DNA of 14,893 nt from Candidatus Woesearchaeota archaeon UBA153 (lineage in GTDB: Archaea > Nanobdellota > Nanobdellia > Woesearchaeales > UBA525): positions 11,940 to 26,832 of the forward strand of contig DASH01000001.1 in the NCBI GenBank assembly GCA_002503705.1, in the 5' to 3' direction. Positions 7,201 through 12,832 of the stretch are shown in pieces (within the stretch, counting starts at the first letter, position 1; each line of letters begins with the position of its first letter). The notes beneath the pieces are model-generated. The model had not been told where the DNA came from. It ran no database searches and worked only from the letters and a program-made list of their open reading frames with translations. The translations under genes were made by a program, and so were the position numbers.

Positions 7201-8397
7201 GAACTGCCCGAGACGCAGCTTCCGGTTCAGCTCGGCGAGCGTGATGATGTAATCCTTCCCTTCGATGACTTTCGGGTTCTGGACGATGGGGACTTGCGGC
7301 GCCTCGCCGGGACCGACGTCGGATTGGAAATCAGGGCCGACCTGGTCGTTCGGGCCGACGTCATCGCCAGGGTTGTCCTGGCCGGGGCCGATGCCGGTGT
7401 TCTCGTTCGGGATCGAGTCCTCTTGGAGGATGATGTCGTGCCGCGTCCGGTTTCCCGCGACGACGGTGACGTTGTTCTTGTACACTTTATAGCCGGTCTT
7501 GACGGCGTAGATGTTCCGGTAGCCTTCCGCGGTCGTGACCGAGTAGTTGCCGATCGCGTTCGTCAGGTTCGTGACGCCGACCACCTCGACGATGACGTTC
7601 GGGATGGCGATGCCGCTCGTCGTCGTGACCTTGCCGTAGACGACGCCGGTGTTCGGCGCCGTGCCCTCGCCTTCAGGGCAGATGTCGTTCGGGTCGGTGA
7701 AGAAGTAGTACGTCTTCACCACCCCTTGCGGCGCGGGGAGGAGGAGCTGGTAGTTGTACAACCGACCGTTGAACCCGTCGGTGAAGTTCGTCACGATGGC
7801 GGTGAAGACCGGCGTGTTGTCGTTCGTCCTGAGGAGGGCCATCTGGAACGTGGTCGGCGGGTTCTCGCCGATCTTGAACGTCGCGGTGCCGGGAGCGGCG
7901 ATCGACGTCGTGCCGTACTCGACCATGACGACTTGCGTGTACGTGTTCGTCGCGGAGTCGTACTCGTTCACGTCCTTCCCGTTGAGCGCGTCGACCGCGC
8001 CCGGGTTGCCCGCGTAGAGATTGGTGAGGTCGAGGGTCGTCGGGTTCACCGTGGTCGCGAACACTTCGTGCGTCTTGTCCCGCTCCATGCAGTCGAAGAG
8101 GAGGTGTTTCTCTTCCAGGTCGCGCGCCGTGAATGTTTCCGATTGCAGGTTGGTGTAGCCAGGGACCCTGACGGCGACGCCGAACACGCCCGCCCAGTAC
8201 TCCGTCGGGATCTCGTGGCGGAGGACGAGCGTGCTGATCGACCCTCCTTCCGCGGTGACCGAGGCGGCGTACCCGACGTACTGGCCGACGACGATGAGCC
8301 CTTTGATCGCGAAGAGGCTCAGGAGGAGGATGAGCGCCCAGATGGCGACGCGTCGGAAGGAGGGCGCGCTGGAGTGTCGAGAGCGGCGAGCGTTCAA
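4279..8397 (-). CDS. Membrane-spanning HerA/VirB4-like ATPase with a large extracellular region, 1372 aa
   Basis: This is a HerA/FtsK-superfamily motor. Walker A GSTGGGKS lies at 678-685, Walker B IMFVFDE at 802-808, and the helix RACREFRKWGLGVLLISQ at 828-845 carries the arginine-finger and sensor region typical of HerA. An N-terminal membrane segment (17-37) is followed by ~560 extracellular residues: a beta domain with Cys103/Cys240, a carboxypeptidase-regulatory-like fold (~250-325), an Asp/Gly/Pro linker (330-370) and further beta-sandwich. A second membrane segment (604-624) precedes the cytoplasmic ATPase. After it come helices (920-1035), a degenerate shared domain (~1055-1140), a Pro/Val/Ala linker (1169-1290) and a C-terminal shared domain (1300-1372). 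The start is TTG overlapping the previous stop (TTGA), with GGAGGTG about 7 nt upstream and no in-frame ATG before the membrane segment. It is far longer than stand-alone HerA (~500 aa), and no NurA is nearby. The substrate is unknown. Confidence 0.93.
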   Translation of the reverse strand: MNARRSRHSSAPSFRRVAIWALILLLSLFAIKGLIVVGQYVGYAASVTAEGGSISTLVLRHEIPTEYWAGVFGVAVRVPGYTNLQSETFTARDLEEKHLLFDCMERDKTHEVFATTVNPTTLDLTNLYAGNPGAVDALNGKDVNEYDSATNTYTQVVMVEYGTTSIAAPGTATFKIGENPPTTFQMALLRTNDNTPVFTAIVTNFTDGFNGRLYNYQLLLPAPQGVVKTYYFFTDPNDICPEGEGTAPNTGVVYGKVTTTSGIAIPNVIVEVVGVTNLTNAIGNYSVTTAEGYRNIYAVKTGYKVYKNNVTVVAGNRTRHDIILQEDSIPNENTGIGPGQDNPGDDVGPNDQVGPDFQSDVGPGEAPQVPIVQNPKVIEGKDYIITLAELNRKLRLGQFLQERIIVYSFKKSPVNVHLAVNGSNLERLITVNTNDLTIEPNGRGEFILTIFGVGDVGVFNGTVELTGDLNASIPALIEILPRDYLPVEALHIEVETAEKKYYPRDLVRVKTDLRNMLSDQEYPVRLYYTIQSPDGGETIWTYETNTYVKTASSLIKSFTLPSATKSGDYILRVTANYLGLSGGTSTIFHVAVPFWQRSFLGMRYWLWGLILFAIGGLVVAAFFIRKNIEAKKKYHLKVDYAELPKPGARSIYVGKIAETDNMTYFNLENFKTHTIVAGSTGGGKSVSAQVIVEEALEKGVAILVFDPTAQWTGMLRPCKDKTMLSLYQFFGMKKTDARAFPGNIRQINDAREKIDIRKYVKPGEIQVFACHKLDPKDMDVLVANAIREIFHAGFPEEKLLKIMFVFDEVHRLLPKFGGSGDGFLQIERACREFRKWGLGVLLISQVLSDFVGTIKANINTEIQMRTRDEGDLERIRQKYGEEVLRSLVKATVGSGMVENPAYNRGQPYFVAFKPLRHSVERLSDEEISEYNTYNDLIDNLYYSLEQLEKEGVDVFDLKLELKLALDKVKTGNFNMVKIYLEGLTPRIDKQWEKLGKAPLQLERELVNIADIQAELKRAQEERNKYVAAQQESANAAGAAAQGGAKKEWGWKDDVPPNKILNLKNGMIVINLASLYDELSAYKEKDLPQEFDPEPKVEEGKPPKQPINTFAAWVVDATNDAKLGYALAAAKTKDEMIKLLELKKDGKPIPEAKPPAWFVALLQGGAQAPVAAATPVPPAATPVPPAATPVPPAATPVPPTATPVPPAATPATLQPVVAPPDPVPIVQAPPPVVPTPSQATRSPVNAPEPVTPAPVPGPVVARQPVVAAASVPPIVPVPGAPTPVLSAKSVSSLDGLVVQNDEQAFRLENGVALHGVKELREYLPTMDDNLFHNHVGFDYNHFADWISGVFHDEDLARRVGRATTKQEMIAALS
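4772..4888. repeat. 21-bp coding minisatellite in the ATPase gene (PVPPAAT repeats)
   Basis: Five full units of a 21-bp repeat, beginning ggcgtcgccgcaggaggaac on the plus strand, start at 4772, 4793, 4814, 4835 and 4856; a sixth partial unit starts at 4877. They encode tandem ATPVPPA heptapeptides at about residues 1172-1207 of the ATPase. Only a few bases differ between copies (one unit gives Thr for Ala). Being a multiple of three, copy-number change would alter linker length without breaking the frame. Confidence 0.9.
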
Positions 8398-11300
8398 GAA
8401 GCGCCACCTCCTGATAGCGAGGGTTCTTCCAGGCCGAGACGCTTGCCGAGTTCGAGGACAATGCCGTACAACCGGTTTTGGTCTTCCGGCTCGAGATGCT
8501 CGTACGTCCCTTCCAAGCGCGCGTAGTCGTCGATGGCGCGCTCCAAGTCGCCGGCGTGCAGCGCTTCGTTGATCCGGTCGACGAGGACGGTGAAGTACCG
8601 CTCGTCAAGGGCTTGCCGGAGGCCGGCGAGGTCGTCGTACGCGTCGTTCTTGCCGTACTCGTCCAGCCGTTCGTACGAGAGCTTCGCCTCCTTGTACCGC
8701 ATCATCGAGGTCTCCAAGTCTCCCGCTTCCAGGCGCGCGAGGCCGTCGTTCACGAGGAGCTTGACCGCGTGCACCGGCTTCTTGCCGGAGAGCGCGTAGA
8801 GGACGTACTTGAGCCGGTGGAGGAGCGCCGCTTTGCGGAAGAGGAGGAACGCGAGGAGGAGGGCGATCGTCAGGAAGAGGCTCGTCTTCCAGTCGATCTT
8901 GCTCGTGATGGTGCGGAACGACGCGCCGGTCAACGCGTTCACGTCTTCCAGCGTCGGCTTCTTGAGGAGGACGGTCTTCACGTCTTGCAAGTCCGCCAGG
9001 GTGACGTCTTTCTTCACGTAGTACGTGATCTTCGACGCGGGGGCGAACTCGAGGGCGAGGGGTTTCTCACCGAGCAGTTTCCGCTCGGCGCCCGTGAAGA
9101 GCTCGGCCTCTTTCGTCGCGATGCTGGAGGGGAGTGTTTCGTAGAGCGTGTACGTGCCGGTGAGGCCGCCTTCGGAGAACTCGAGTGGATCGCCGTTCGC
9201 GGAAGCGGTTCCCGGCGTTCCGCTTCCAGTCATCGCGGTCCGCGTCGTTCCCGCTTTGTACGTGAACCGGTGGCTGACGACGCCGATAGGCTGTCCGGTC
9301 CCGTCCGAGAGGATGATCTTGGCGCGGACGAGCTTCGTCTCGATTGTGTAGTCTTGTTGGACTGCGAAGAGGTACTTGACGGCTTGCGCTGTCGTGAACG
9401 AGTACCCTTTCCGGGCCACGATGTCGGGCGCGAGCGTTTCCAACTCTTCAGCCGTCAGATAGCGAGACCCGGTCGTGGAGTCGAGGAGTGCCAGGTCGAC
9501 GGGAACACTCGTGATGAGCGCGTTGATCTGCTCTTGGAGCTTGACGCGTTCCCGGGCCTTCTCGACGTCGTTCAGGTCGCGCCGGAAGTCGATGGCGTTC
9601 AAGTCGCGCGCTTGGCGTTCGAGGGCCTTCTTCGCCTCTTTGATGAGCGTTTCCCAACCGAGCAGGTCCGCGATCTCGCGCTGTTGCGCGGTGAAGGAGT
9701 CGTACGCTCCATACGCGCGGTCGATGACGGCGAGCGGGTCGTCCGGGAGCGCGGTGACGCTCGGGTCGAGGCTGGCCTCGTCGATAACGCTCGTCTGCTG
9801 CGCGGCCGCGAGGCTTCCTTGCTTGACGTTGAACGAGCGTTGAGGCGTCGAGGCCTGGTTTTCGCTCGCGTCGACGCACTCGATGGCGTAGGTGTACCGC
9901 GCCTCTTGCAAGTTGGTGAGCGTGAACGTCTGGCTCGCCGTCGAGGAGACGCTCTGCGTGCCGGCTTGGGCCATCCACGCGTCGCCCGCTTTCGCGTAGG
10001 AGAGCGTGCAGGAGACTGTCGACGAGTCGGCGACGGTGTAGGCGATCGTGACGGGAAGGGTGACGTCCGCGCCGTCGGCGGGAGAGGCGATCGCGATGAC
10101 GGGCTTCCCGTTGTCGTTCTGGTCGAGCACGATGGTGAGCGTCGCCTCTTTCGTGATCTCGGTCTCGTTGAGGTAGTAGGAATACCCTGTCTTCGAGACG
10201 AAGAGCTTGTACGTGTCGTGGAGCAGGTTGAAGAGCGCCTTGCCGTCGGCGCCGGTCGTCTTGGTCGTCGAGGTGGCGGGGGCGCGTTGCAGTTGCGCTT
10301 GGACGGTCGCGTCGGGGACCGCTGTGCCGGCCGTGTCGATGACCTTGATGGTGACGAGGTACTCCGGGTTGACGACGGCGGTGTACGTCGCGTTCGCCTG
10401 GTTGTTGTTCGCGTCCGTCGCGGTGACGGTCTCCGTGAACGTGCCGATTGTCGTGTACGTCCGCGTCAGCGTCTTGCCGTTGACGAGTGTTCCGTTGCTC
10501 AAGCGCCAACGGTACGTGACCGTGCCGACCGCACCTGAAGCCGCGGCGGTGTAGGTGACCGCGGTGTTGAGCGCGGGCGTCCTGTCCGCGACGATGATCG
10601 CCGCCATCGTGTTCGTCACGGCGTATCGCGTCGAACGCGTCAAGGTCTGGTCGCCGAGGAGGGCGATAGCCTCGACGAGGTACTCGCCGGTCTTGTTCGC
10701 GTACGGGAGCGTGAGGACTTGCGGGTACGTGCCCGTCACGATGGGGGTGTAGCATTGGACGAAGCCGCCAGTGTCAGGGCAGACTTCGAGGTTGACGGCG
10801 GCGCCGGCGGTCGCGTTCACGGTCAGGCGCACTTGTTCGCCGAGAGCGTAGCTCGCCTTGTCCGTCACGATGTTCAAGGAGAGGACTGGCGGCGGCAGTT
10901 CAAGCCGGTAGTTCCGCTGGACGGTCCTCGCGTTTCCCGCTTCGTCGCGACACGTCACGGCGAGCGCGTACTCTCCGCTCGCGTCGAGGCTCGTCGTGAA
11001 CGTCGTGGCGGTGTTGTTCTGCGCGTTGAACGAGGCGTGGGGGGCGCCGTTCACGTTCGCCGTGCACGCCATCGTCGCGCTCCGGTCGTCGGTCGCGAGG
11101 ATTGTGACGGCTTGCGTGGTCGTCGTCGCGCCTTCGGCCGGCGTCGTGATGGTGAGGGCGGGCGCGGTCCGGTCGAGGATGAAGCTTCGCGTGACGGAGT
11201 AGTCGCTCGTCGCCGAGTTCTGGCAGGTGATCCGCCACGCGTGCCATCCTTCCGCGAGGTTGACGACGGTGAACGTGTTGAACGCGTTGTTCGTGATCGT

Positions 11301-11543
11301 CGTGTCCGGGAAGGCTTGGCTGTCGACGGCGAGCGTGCAGCTCGTGATGACGCCGGCCAAGGAGGGGTAGTATTCGAACGTGACGTTCTGGTTGTTGAGG
11401 AGCGCGTTGTCTACAGGCGTGACGAGGTCGACGAAGCCGAGGGTTTCGGGAAGGAGTGCGAGCGAGAGGAGTACGACGAACGAGATGATGAAGAGATTCC
11501 TGACGGGAGAGGCGGCGTTCAGAGCGCGGTGGGAGGCGTTCAT
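8394..11543 (-). CDS. Giant secreted, membrane-anchored Ig/PKD-like surface protein, 1049 aa
   Basis: A signal peptide or anchor (residues ~15-36, NLFIISFVVLLSLALLPETLG) leads into an extracellular array. Ig-like domains span ~38-125 (Cys69/Cys107), ~127-215 (Cys160/Cys198) and ~480-575 (Cys512/Cys556), each placed for a disulfide. A further beta domain (~220-310) has Cys255/Cys264, a PKD-like domain spans ~310-392, and a carboxypeptidase-regulatory-like domain ~396-475. A helical segment (~600-680) and a mixed domain (690-880) follow. One membrane helix (~886-903) precedes a cytoplasmic tail (905-1049) of paired helices resembling TPR-like repeats. I chose the ATG at 11543 because it overlaps the preceding stop (ATGA), has GGAGG about 9 nt upstream and exposes the signal sequence; a longer frame to 11714 would overlap the RHH gene. 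It is translationally coupled to the ATPase. The likely role is the surface or ligand-binding partner of the motor, by inference. Confidence 0.9.
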   Translation of the reverse strand: MNASHRALNAASPVRNLFIISFVVLLSLALLPETLGFVDLVTPVDNALLNNQNVTFEYYPSLAGVITSCTLAVDSQAFPDTTITNNAFNTFTVVNLAEGWHAWRITCQNSATSDYSVTRSFILDRTAPALTITTPAEGATTTTQAVTILATDDRSATMACTANVNGAPHASFNAQNNTATTFTTSLDASGEYALAVTCRDEAGNARTVQRNYRLELPPPVLSLNIVTDKASYALGEQVRLTVNATAGAAVNLEVCPDTGGFVQCYTPIVTGTYPQVLTLPYANKTGEYLVEAIALLGDQTLTRSTRYAVTNTMAAIIVADRTPALNTAVTYTAAASGAVGTVTYRWRLSNGTLVNGKTLTRTYTTIGTFTETVTATDANNNQANATYTAVVNPEYLVTIKVIDTAGTAVPDATVQAQLQRAPATSTTKTTGADGKALFNLLHDTYKLFVSKTGYSYYLNETEITKEATLTIVLDQNDNGKPVIAIASPADGADVTLPVTIAYTVADSSTVSCTLSYAKAGDAWMAQAGTQSVSSTASQTFTLTNLQEARYTYAIECVDASENQASTPQRSFNVKQGSLAAAQQTSVIDEASLDPSVTALPDDPLAVIDRAYGAYDSFTAQQREIADLLGWETLIKEAKKALERQARDLNAIDFRRDLNDVEKARERVKLQEQINALITSVPVDLALLDSTTGSRYLTAEELETLAPDIVARKGYSFTTAQAVKYLFAVQQDYTIETKLVRAKIILSDGTGQPIGVVSHRFTYKAGTTRTAMTGSGTPGTASANGDPLEFSEGGLTGTYTLYETLPSSIATKEAELFTGAERKLLGEKPLALEFAPASKITYYVKKDVTLADLQDVKTVLLKKPTLEDVNALTGASFRTITSKIDWKTSLFLTIALLLAFLLFRKAALLHRLKYVLYALSGKKPVHAVKLLVNDGLARLEAGDLETSMMRYKEAKLSYERLDEYGKNDAYDDLAGLRQALDERYFTVLVDRINEALHAGDLERAIDDYARLEGTYEHLEPEDQNRLYGIVLELGKRLGLEEPSLSGGGAS

Positions 11544-11836
11544 TCGTTCTCGCCTCCGTGGTGTTGCAGGAGCTGTTTCAGGTCCGCGAGGAGTTTTCCT
11601 GCGCGGTCGTCGTCGCGTGCTCTCTCTTCGTCTCGCGCTTTCAAGAGCTCTTCTTTCAATTGCCCTTTCAATTCCGTGACTTCGGCGGTGAGCGGGTTGG
11701 TGTAGCGCAGGCACCCTTTCCGGATGATGCTGCGGACTTGTTCGGAGAGGTCGGAGTAGTGGTCTTCGGCGGTGTGTTGGCGGAGCGAGGTGAGAAGCGT
11801 GACGGGCATGCGGACGGTGACGATGCTGTCCTTCAC
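11540..11836 (-). CDS. Ribbon-helix-helix protein with helical C-terminal extension, 98 aa
   Basis: Residues 4-45 fit an RHH/CopG-type DNA-binding fold. The strand IVTVRMP (5-11) is followed by two helices, LTSLRQHTAEDH and DLSEQVRSIIRKGCLRY. Residues 50-98 form a charged helix that could mediate oligomerisation. The start codon is GTG, overlapping the previous stop as GTGA, with GGAGG about 9 nt upstream; an internal ATG at codon 10 would remove the DNA-contacting strand. The stop overlaps the next ATG (ATGA). Positioned second in a cluster whose leader carries phased repeats, it is a likely autoregulator, alone or together with the smaller RHH protein. A structural role with its membrane neighbours cannot be excluded. 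Confidence 0.85.
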   Translation of the reverse strand: MKDSIVTVRMPVTLLTSLRQHTAEDHYSDLSEQVRSIIRKGCLRYTNPLTAEVTELKGQLKEELLKARDEERARDDDRAGKLLADLKQLLQHHGGENE

Positions 11837-11979
11837 CGGCGCGCCTCCAAGTAGTCTCTGCAGAATTCGCGGATGGCTTCGCTCCGGCTCTTGAAGAGTC
11901 CTCGAGCTATGAGTTCGTCGAGAATCCGGGTCACCTCTTCGGGGAGGCGGACCGTCACGGCTTCCGTCGTCGCGGGCAT
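11833..11979 (-). CDS. Small ribbon-helix-helix regulator, 48 aa, first gene of the cluster
   Basis: Translation from the ATG at 11979 gives a 48-residue protein that is almost exactly a minimal RHH domain: strand TEAVTVRLP (5-13), first helix EEVTRILDELIARG (14-27), turn, and second helix SRSEAIREFCRDYLEARR (31-48). The SRSEAIRE segment is characteristic of CopG/NikR-like N-termini. No good Shine-Dalgarno precedes the ATG. The promoter predicts a leader of about 110 nt filled with CGTAAT repeats. Its TGA overlaps the GTG of the next RHH gene. Such small proteins bind DNA as dimers at direct or inverted repeats, so repression of this cluster's promoter is the natural reading, by inference. 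Confidence 0.85.
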   Translation of the reverse strand: MPATTEAVTVRLPEEVTRILDELIARGLFKSRSEAIREFCRDYLEARR

Positions 11980-12004
11980 TGTGTCGTTGCTGGCGGGAGT
12001 CAAC

Positions 12005-12107
12005 CGTAGAACGGGCGTAATTCTATCGTAATTCGCACGTAATACGTTCCGTCAACTCTACCGTCGTTTTCACTGCGGACGTAATCGAATTGTAAGACAA
12101 CCGTAAT
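12005..12107. promoter_or_regulatory. 11-bp-phased CGTAAT repeats, candidate RHH operator array
   Basis: CGTAAT occurs at 12016, 12027 and 12038, exactly 11 bp apart, with a variant CGTAGA at 12005 in the same phase. A second group has CGTAAT at 12080 and 12102 with TGTAAG at 12091, again 11 bp apart. The repeats lie between the cluster's TATA box (12113-12122) and its first gene (start at 11979), so they cover the expected transcription start and leader. Helically phased short direct repeats suit cooperative binding of RHH dimers. The link to the adjacent RHH genes is inferred. Confidence 0.7.
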
Positions 12108-12112
12108 TACTT

Positions 12113-12128
12113 GTATATAAAGGTTTCG
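12113..12128 (-). promoter_or_regulatory. Strong archaeal promoter (BRE + TATA) of the envelope cluster
   Basis: Read on the minus strand, BRE CGAAAC (12128-12123) is followed by TATA CTTTATATAC (12122-12113), a near-ideal archaeal core promoter. Transcription should start about 25 nt downstream, around 12090-12094, about 110 nt before the first RHH gene. The BRE lies inside the near-palindrome GGTTTC-G-GAAACC (12122-12134). The TATA core is nearly symmetric and might also fire weakly on the plus strand. Confidence 0.85.
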
Positions 12129-12163
12129 GAAACCAGTAAGAACAGGTAAGATCAAGTACAGGA

Positions 12164-12292
12164 GTGCCGCCACCAGCCTCGGGCGAGCGCTCAAACGGAG
12201 AAACGAGCGAGTGCGGAGGGGGACTTGCCCCCCACGGGGAGGCGCCGCACCCTCAGACGAACAACAGAAGAGCGAGCAGCCGGTGGCGGCAC
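12164..12292. ncRNA. Putative structured RNA 1, closed by an 11-bp perfect stem (strand unresolved)
   Basis: GTGCCGCCACC (12164-12174) and GGTGGCGGCAC (12282-12292) are perfect complements enclosing 107 nt. Internal pairing potential includes GTGCGG (12211-12216) with CCGCAC (12245-12250), an inner GGGGG/CCCCC hairpin (12218-12222 and 12228-12232, loop ACTTG), and CGCTC/GAGCG (12188-12192 and 12205-12209). GCCTC (12176-12180) could also pair with GAGGC (12239-12243), making a pseudoknot. There is no open reading frame of note. It does not match what I know of archaeal tRNA, 5S, SRP or RNase P RNA. It could be transcribed from the TATA region at 12114 (plus) or from the AT-rich stretch near 12315 (minus). 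Confidence 0.5.
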
Positions 12293-12304
12293 GATGACGG
12301 AAAA

Positions 12305-12320
12305 ACGAAAGATTTATTAA
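12305..12320 (+). promoter_or_regulatory. Promoter (BRE + TATA) of the 12370-13276 gene pair
   Basis: BRE-like ACGAAAG (12305-12311) directly precedes TATA-like TTTATTAAG (12313-12321 region) on the plus strand. A start about 25 nt downstream, near 12343, would leave a leader of ~27 nt containing GAGGT at 12358-12362 before the ATG at 12370. Confidence 0.65.
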
Positions 12321-12326
12321 GAAGTT

Positions 12327-12355
12327 ATCACTAAGTAGTAACTATATTTAGTGAT
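12327..12355. promoter_or_regulatory. 8-bp inverted repeat over the presumed transcription start
   Basis: ATCACTAA (12327-12334) and TTAGTGAT (12348-12355) are perfect complements separated by 13 bp. They lie between the TATA box and the Shine-Dalgarno of the 12370 gene, overlapping the expected start site. That placement suits a repressor operator. If transcription begins further upstream it would instead form a leader hairpin. No binding protein can be named. Confidence 0.5.
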
Positions 12356-12369
12356 TGAGAGGTTTTCCC

Positions 12370-12798
12370 ATGGTACTCTACCCGCCACGGAATGGCAAAG
12401 ACATCTTTGATCCAGTCATTGAGGAGCGGCTCGCCGAGCCGGGTGCCGACAAGTGCTTGATACAAATGACGCCCGACCAAATAGGCCGTTATGCATCGCA
12501 AATGCTTTTCGACAATCGCATCATCGTCGCGAACAGAAAGGAAGGCCGCGAAATCGGCCCGACATTCCAAAAGGCGCGCTTCTGGGACCTCACCGACATG
12601 GTCCGGTACGCGAACCACATGGCGGAACGCGACTGCCTGAACGGCGGCCCGGTTCTTGACGCGGAGTACTTCACGCCCAAACGGGCATGCCCCAAAATCG
12701 TCCCGATGGAATCGCTCACCAAAGTACTCATCGGCTACCAGTACAACATCGCCAGCGAACAGCTCGAGCCGGTGATGGTCAACGCGACACGCCAGTAA
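12370..12798 (+). CDS. Hypothetical protein, 142 aa, first of a related pair
   Basis: I do not recognise this protein. The ATG at 12370 has GAGGT 7 nt upstream; a TTG five codons earlier is less likely. The protein is soluble and without a signal peptide. It is mixed helical, with two similar helices containing GRYASQML (39-46) and MVRYANHM (77-84). Cysteines are at 29, 89 and 107, but in no zinc-ribbon pattern. Its C-terminus has the motif G-Y-Q-Y-N-x-A-S-E-Q-L-E-P-V-M-V-N-A (122-139), which is nearly repeated at the end of the next gene, where 30 nt are identical. It is followed after 34 nt by that gene and is very probably cotranscribed with it. The promoter region contains a palindrome, suggesting regulated expression. 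Function unknown. Confidence 0.8.
   Translation: MVLYPPRNGKDIFDPVIEERLAEPGADKCLIQMTPDQIGRYASQMLFDNRIIVANRKEGREIGPTFQKARFWDLTDMVRYANHMAERDCLNGGPVLDAEYFTPKRACPKIVPMESLTKVLIGYQYNIASEQLEPVMVNATRQ
12756..12785 (+). repeat. 30-nt exact direct repeat, copy 1 (other copy 13231-13260)
   Basis: The 30 bases starting cgaacagctcgagccggtga near the end of the first gene are identical to 13231-13260 near the end of the second. The bases just upstream are also similar (aacatcgccag versus aaccccgccaa). The repeat encodes the EQLEPVMVNA tail in both proteins. It points to a recent duplication or gene conversion limited to this tail, since the rest of the two genes differs strongly. Confidence 0.9.
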
Positions 12799-12832
12799 TG
12801 ACGAGTAAAAAATACTATGAAGGTGAACACTC

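Noticed and set aside
4279..8397. Assignment as a HerA-NurA DNA repair helicase
   Set aside because: The ATPase core fits HerA, but the extracellular region, membrane segments and absence of NurA, Mre11 or Rad50 nearby argue for a different role.
5647..8526. 959-codon open frame on the plus strand
   Set aside because: It lies antisense to the ATPase, whose Walker motifs and membrane segments are clear. The translation is dominated by Arg/Asp/Val/Leu, typical of a GC-rich antisense shadow.
8478..10538. 686-codon open frame on the plus strand
   Set aside because: Antisense to the Ig-like surface protein, with shadow composition and no domain.
12000..12194. 64-codon minus-strand frame with a hydrophobic N-terminus
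   Set aside because: It covers the promoter, repeat array and part of the structured element. It would start upstream of the predicted transcription start, so it cannot be translated from that mRNA.
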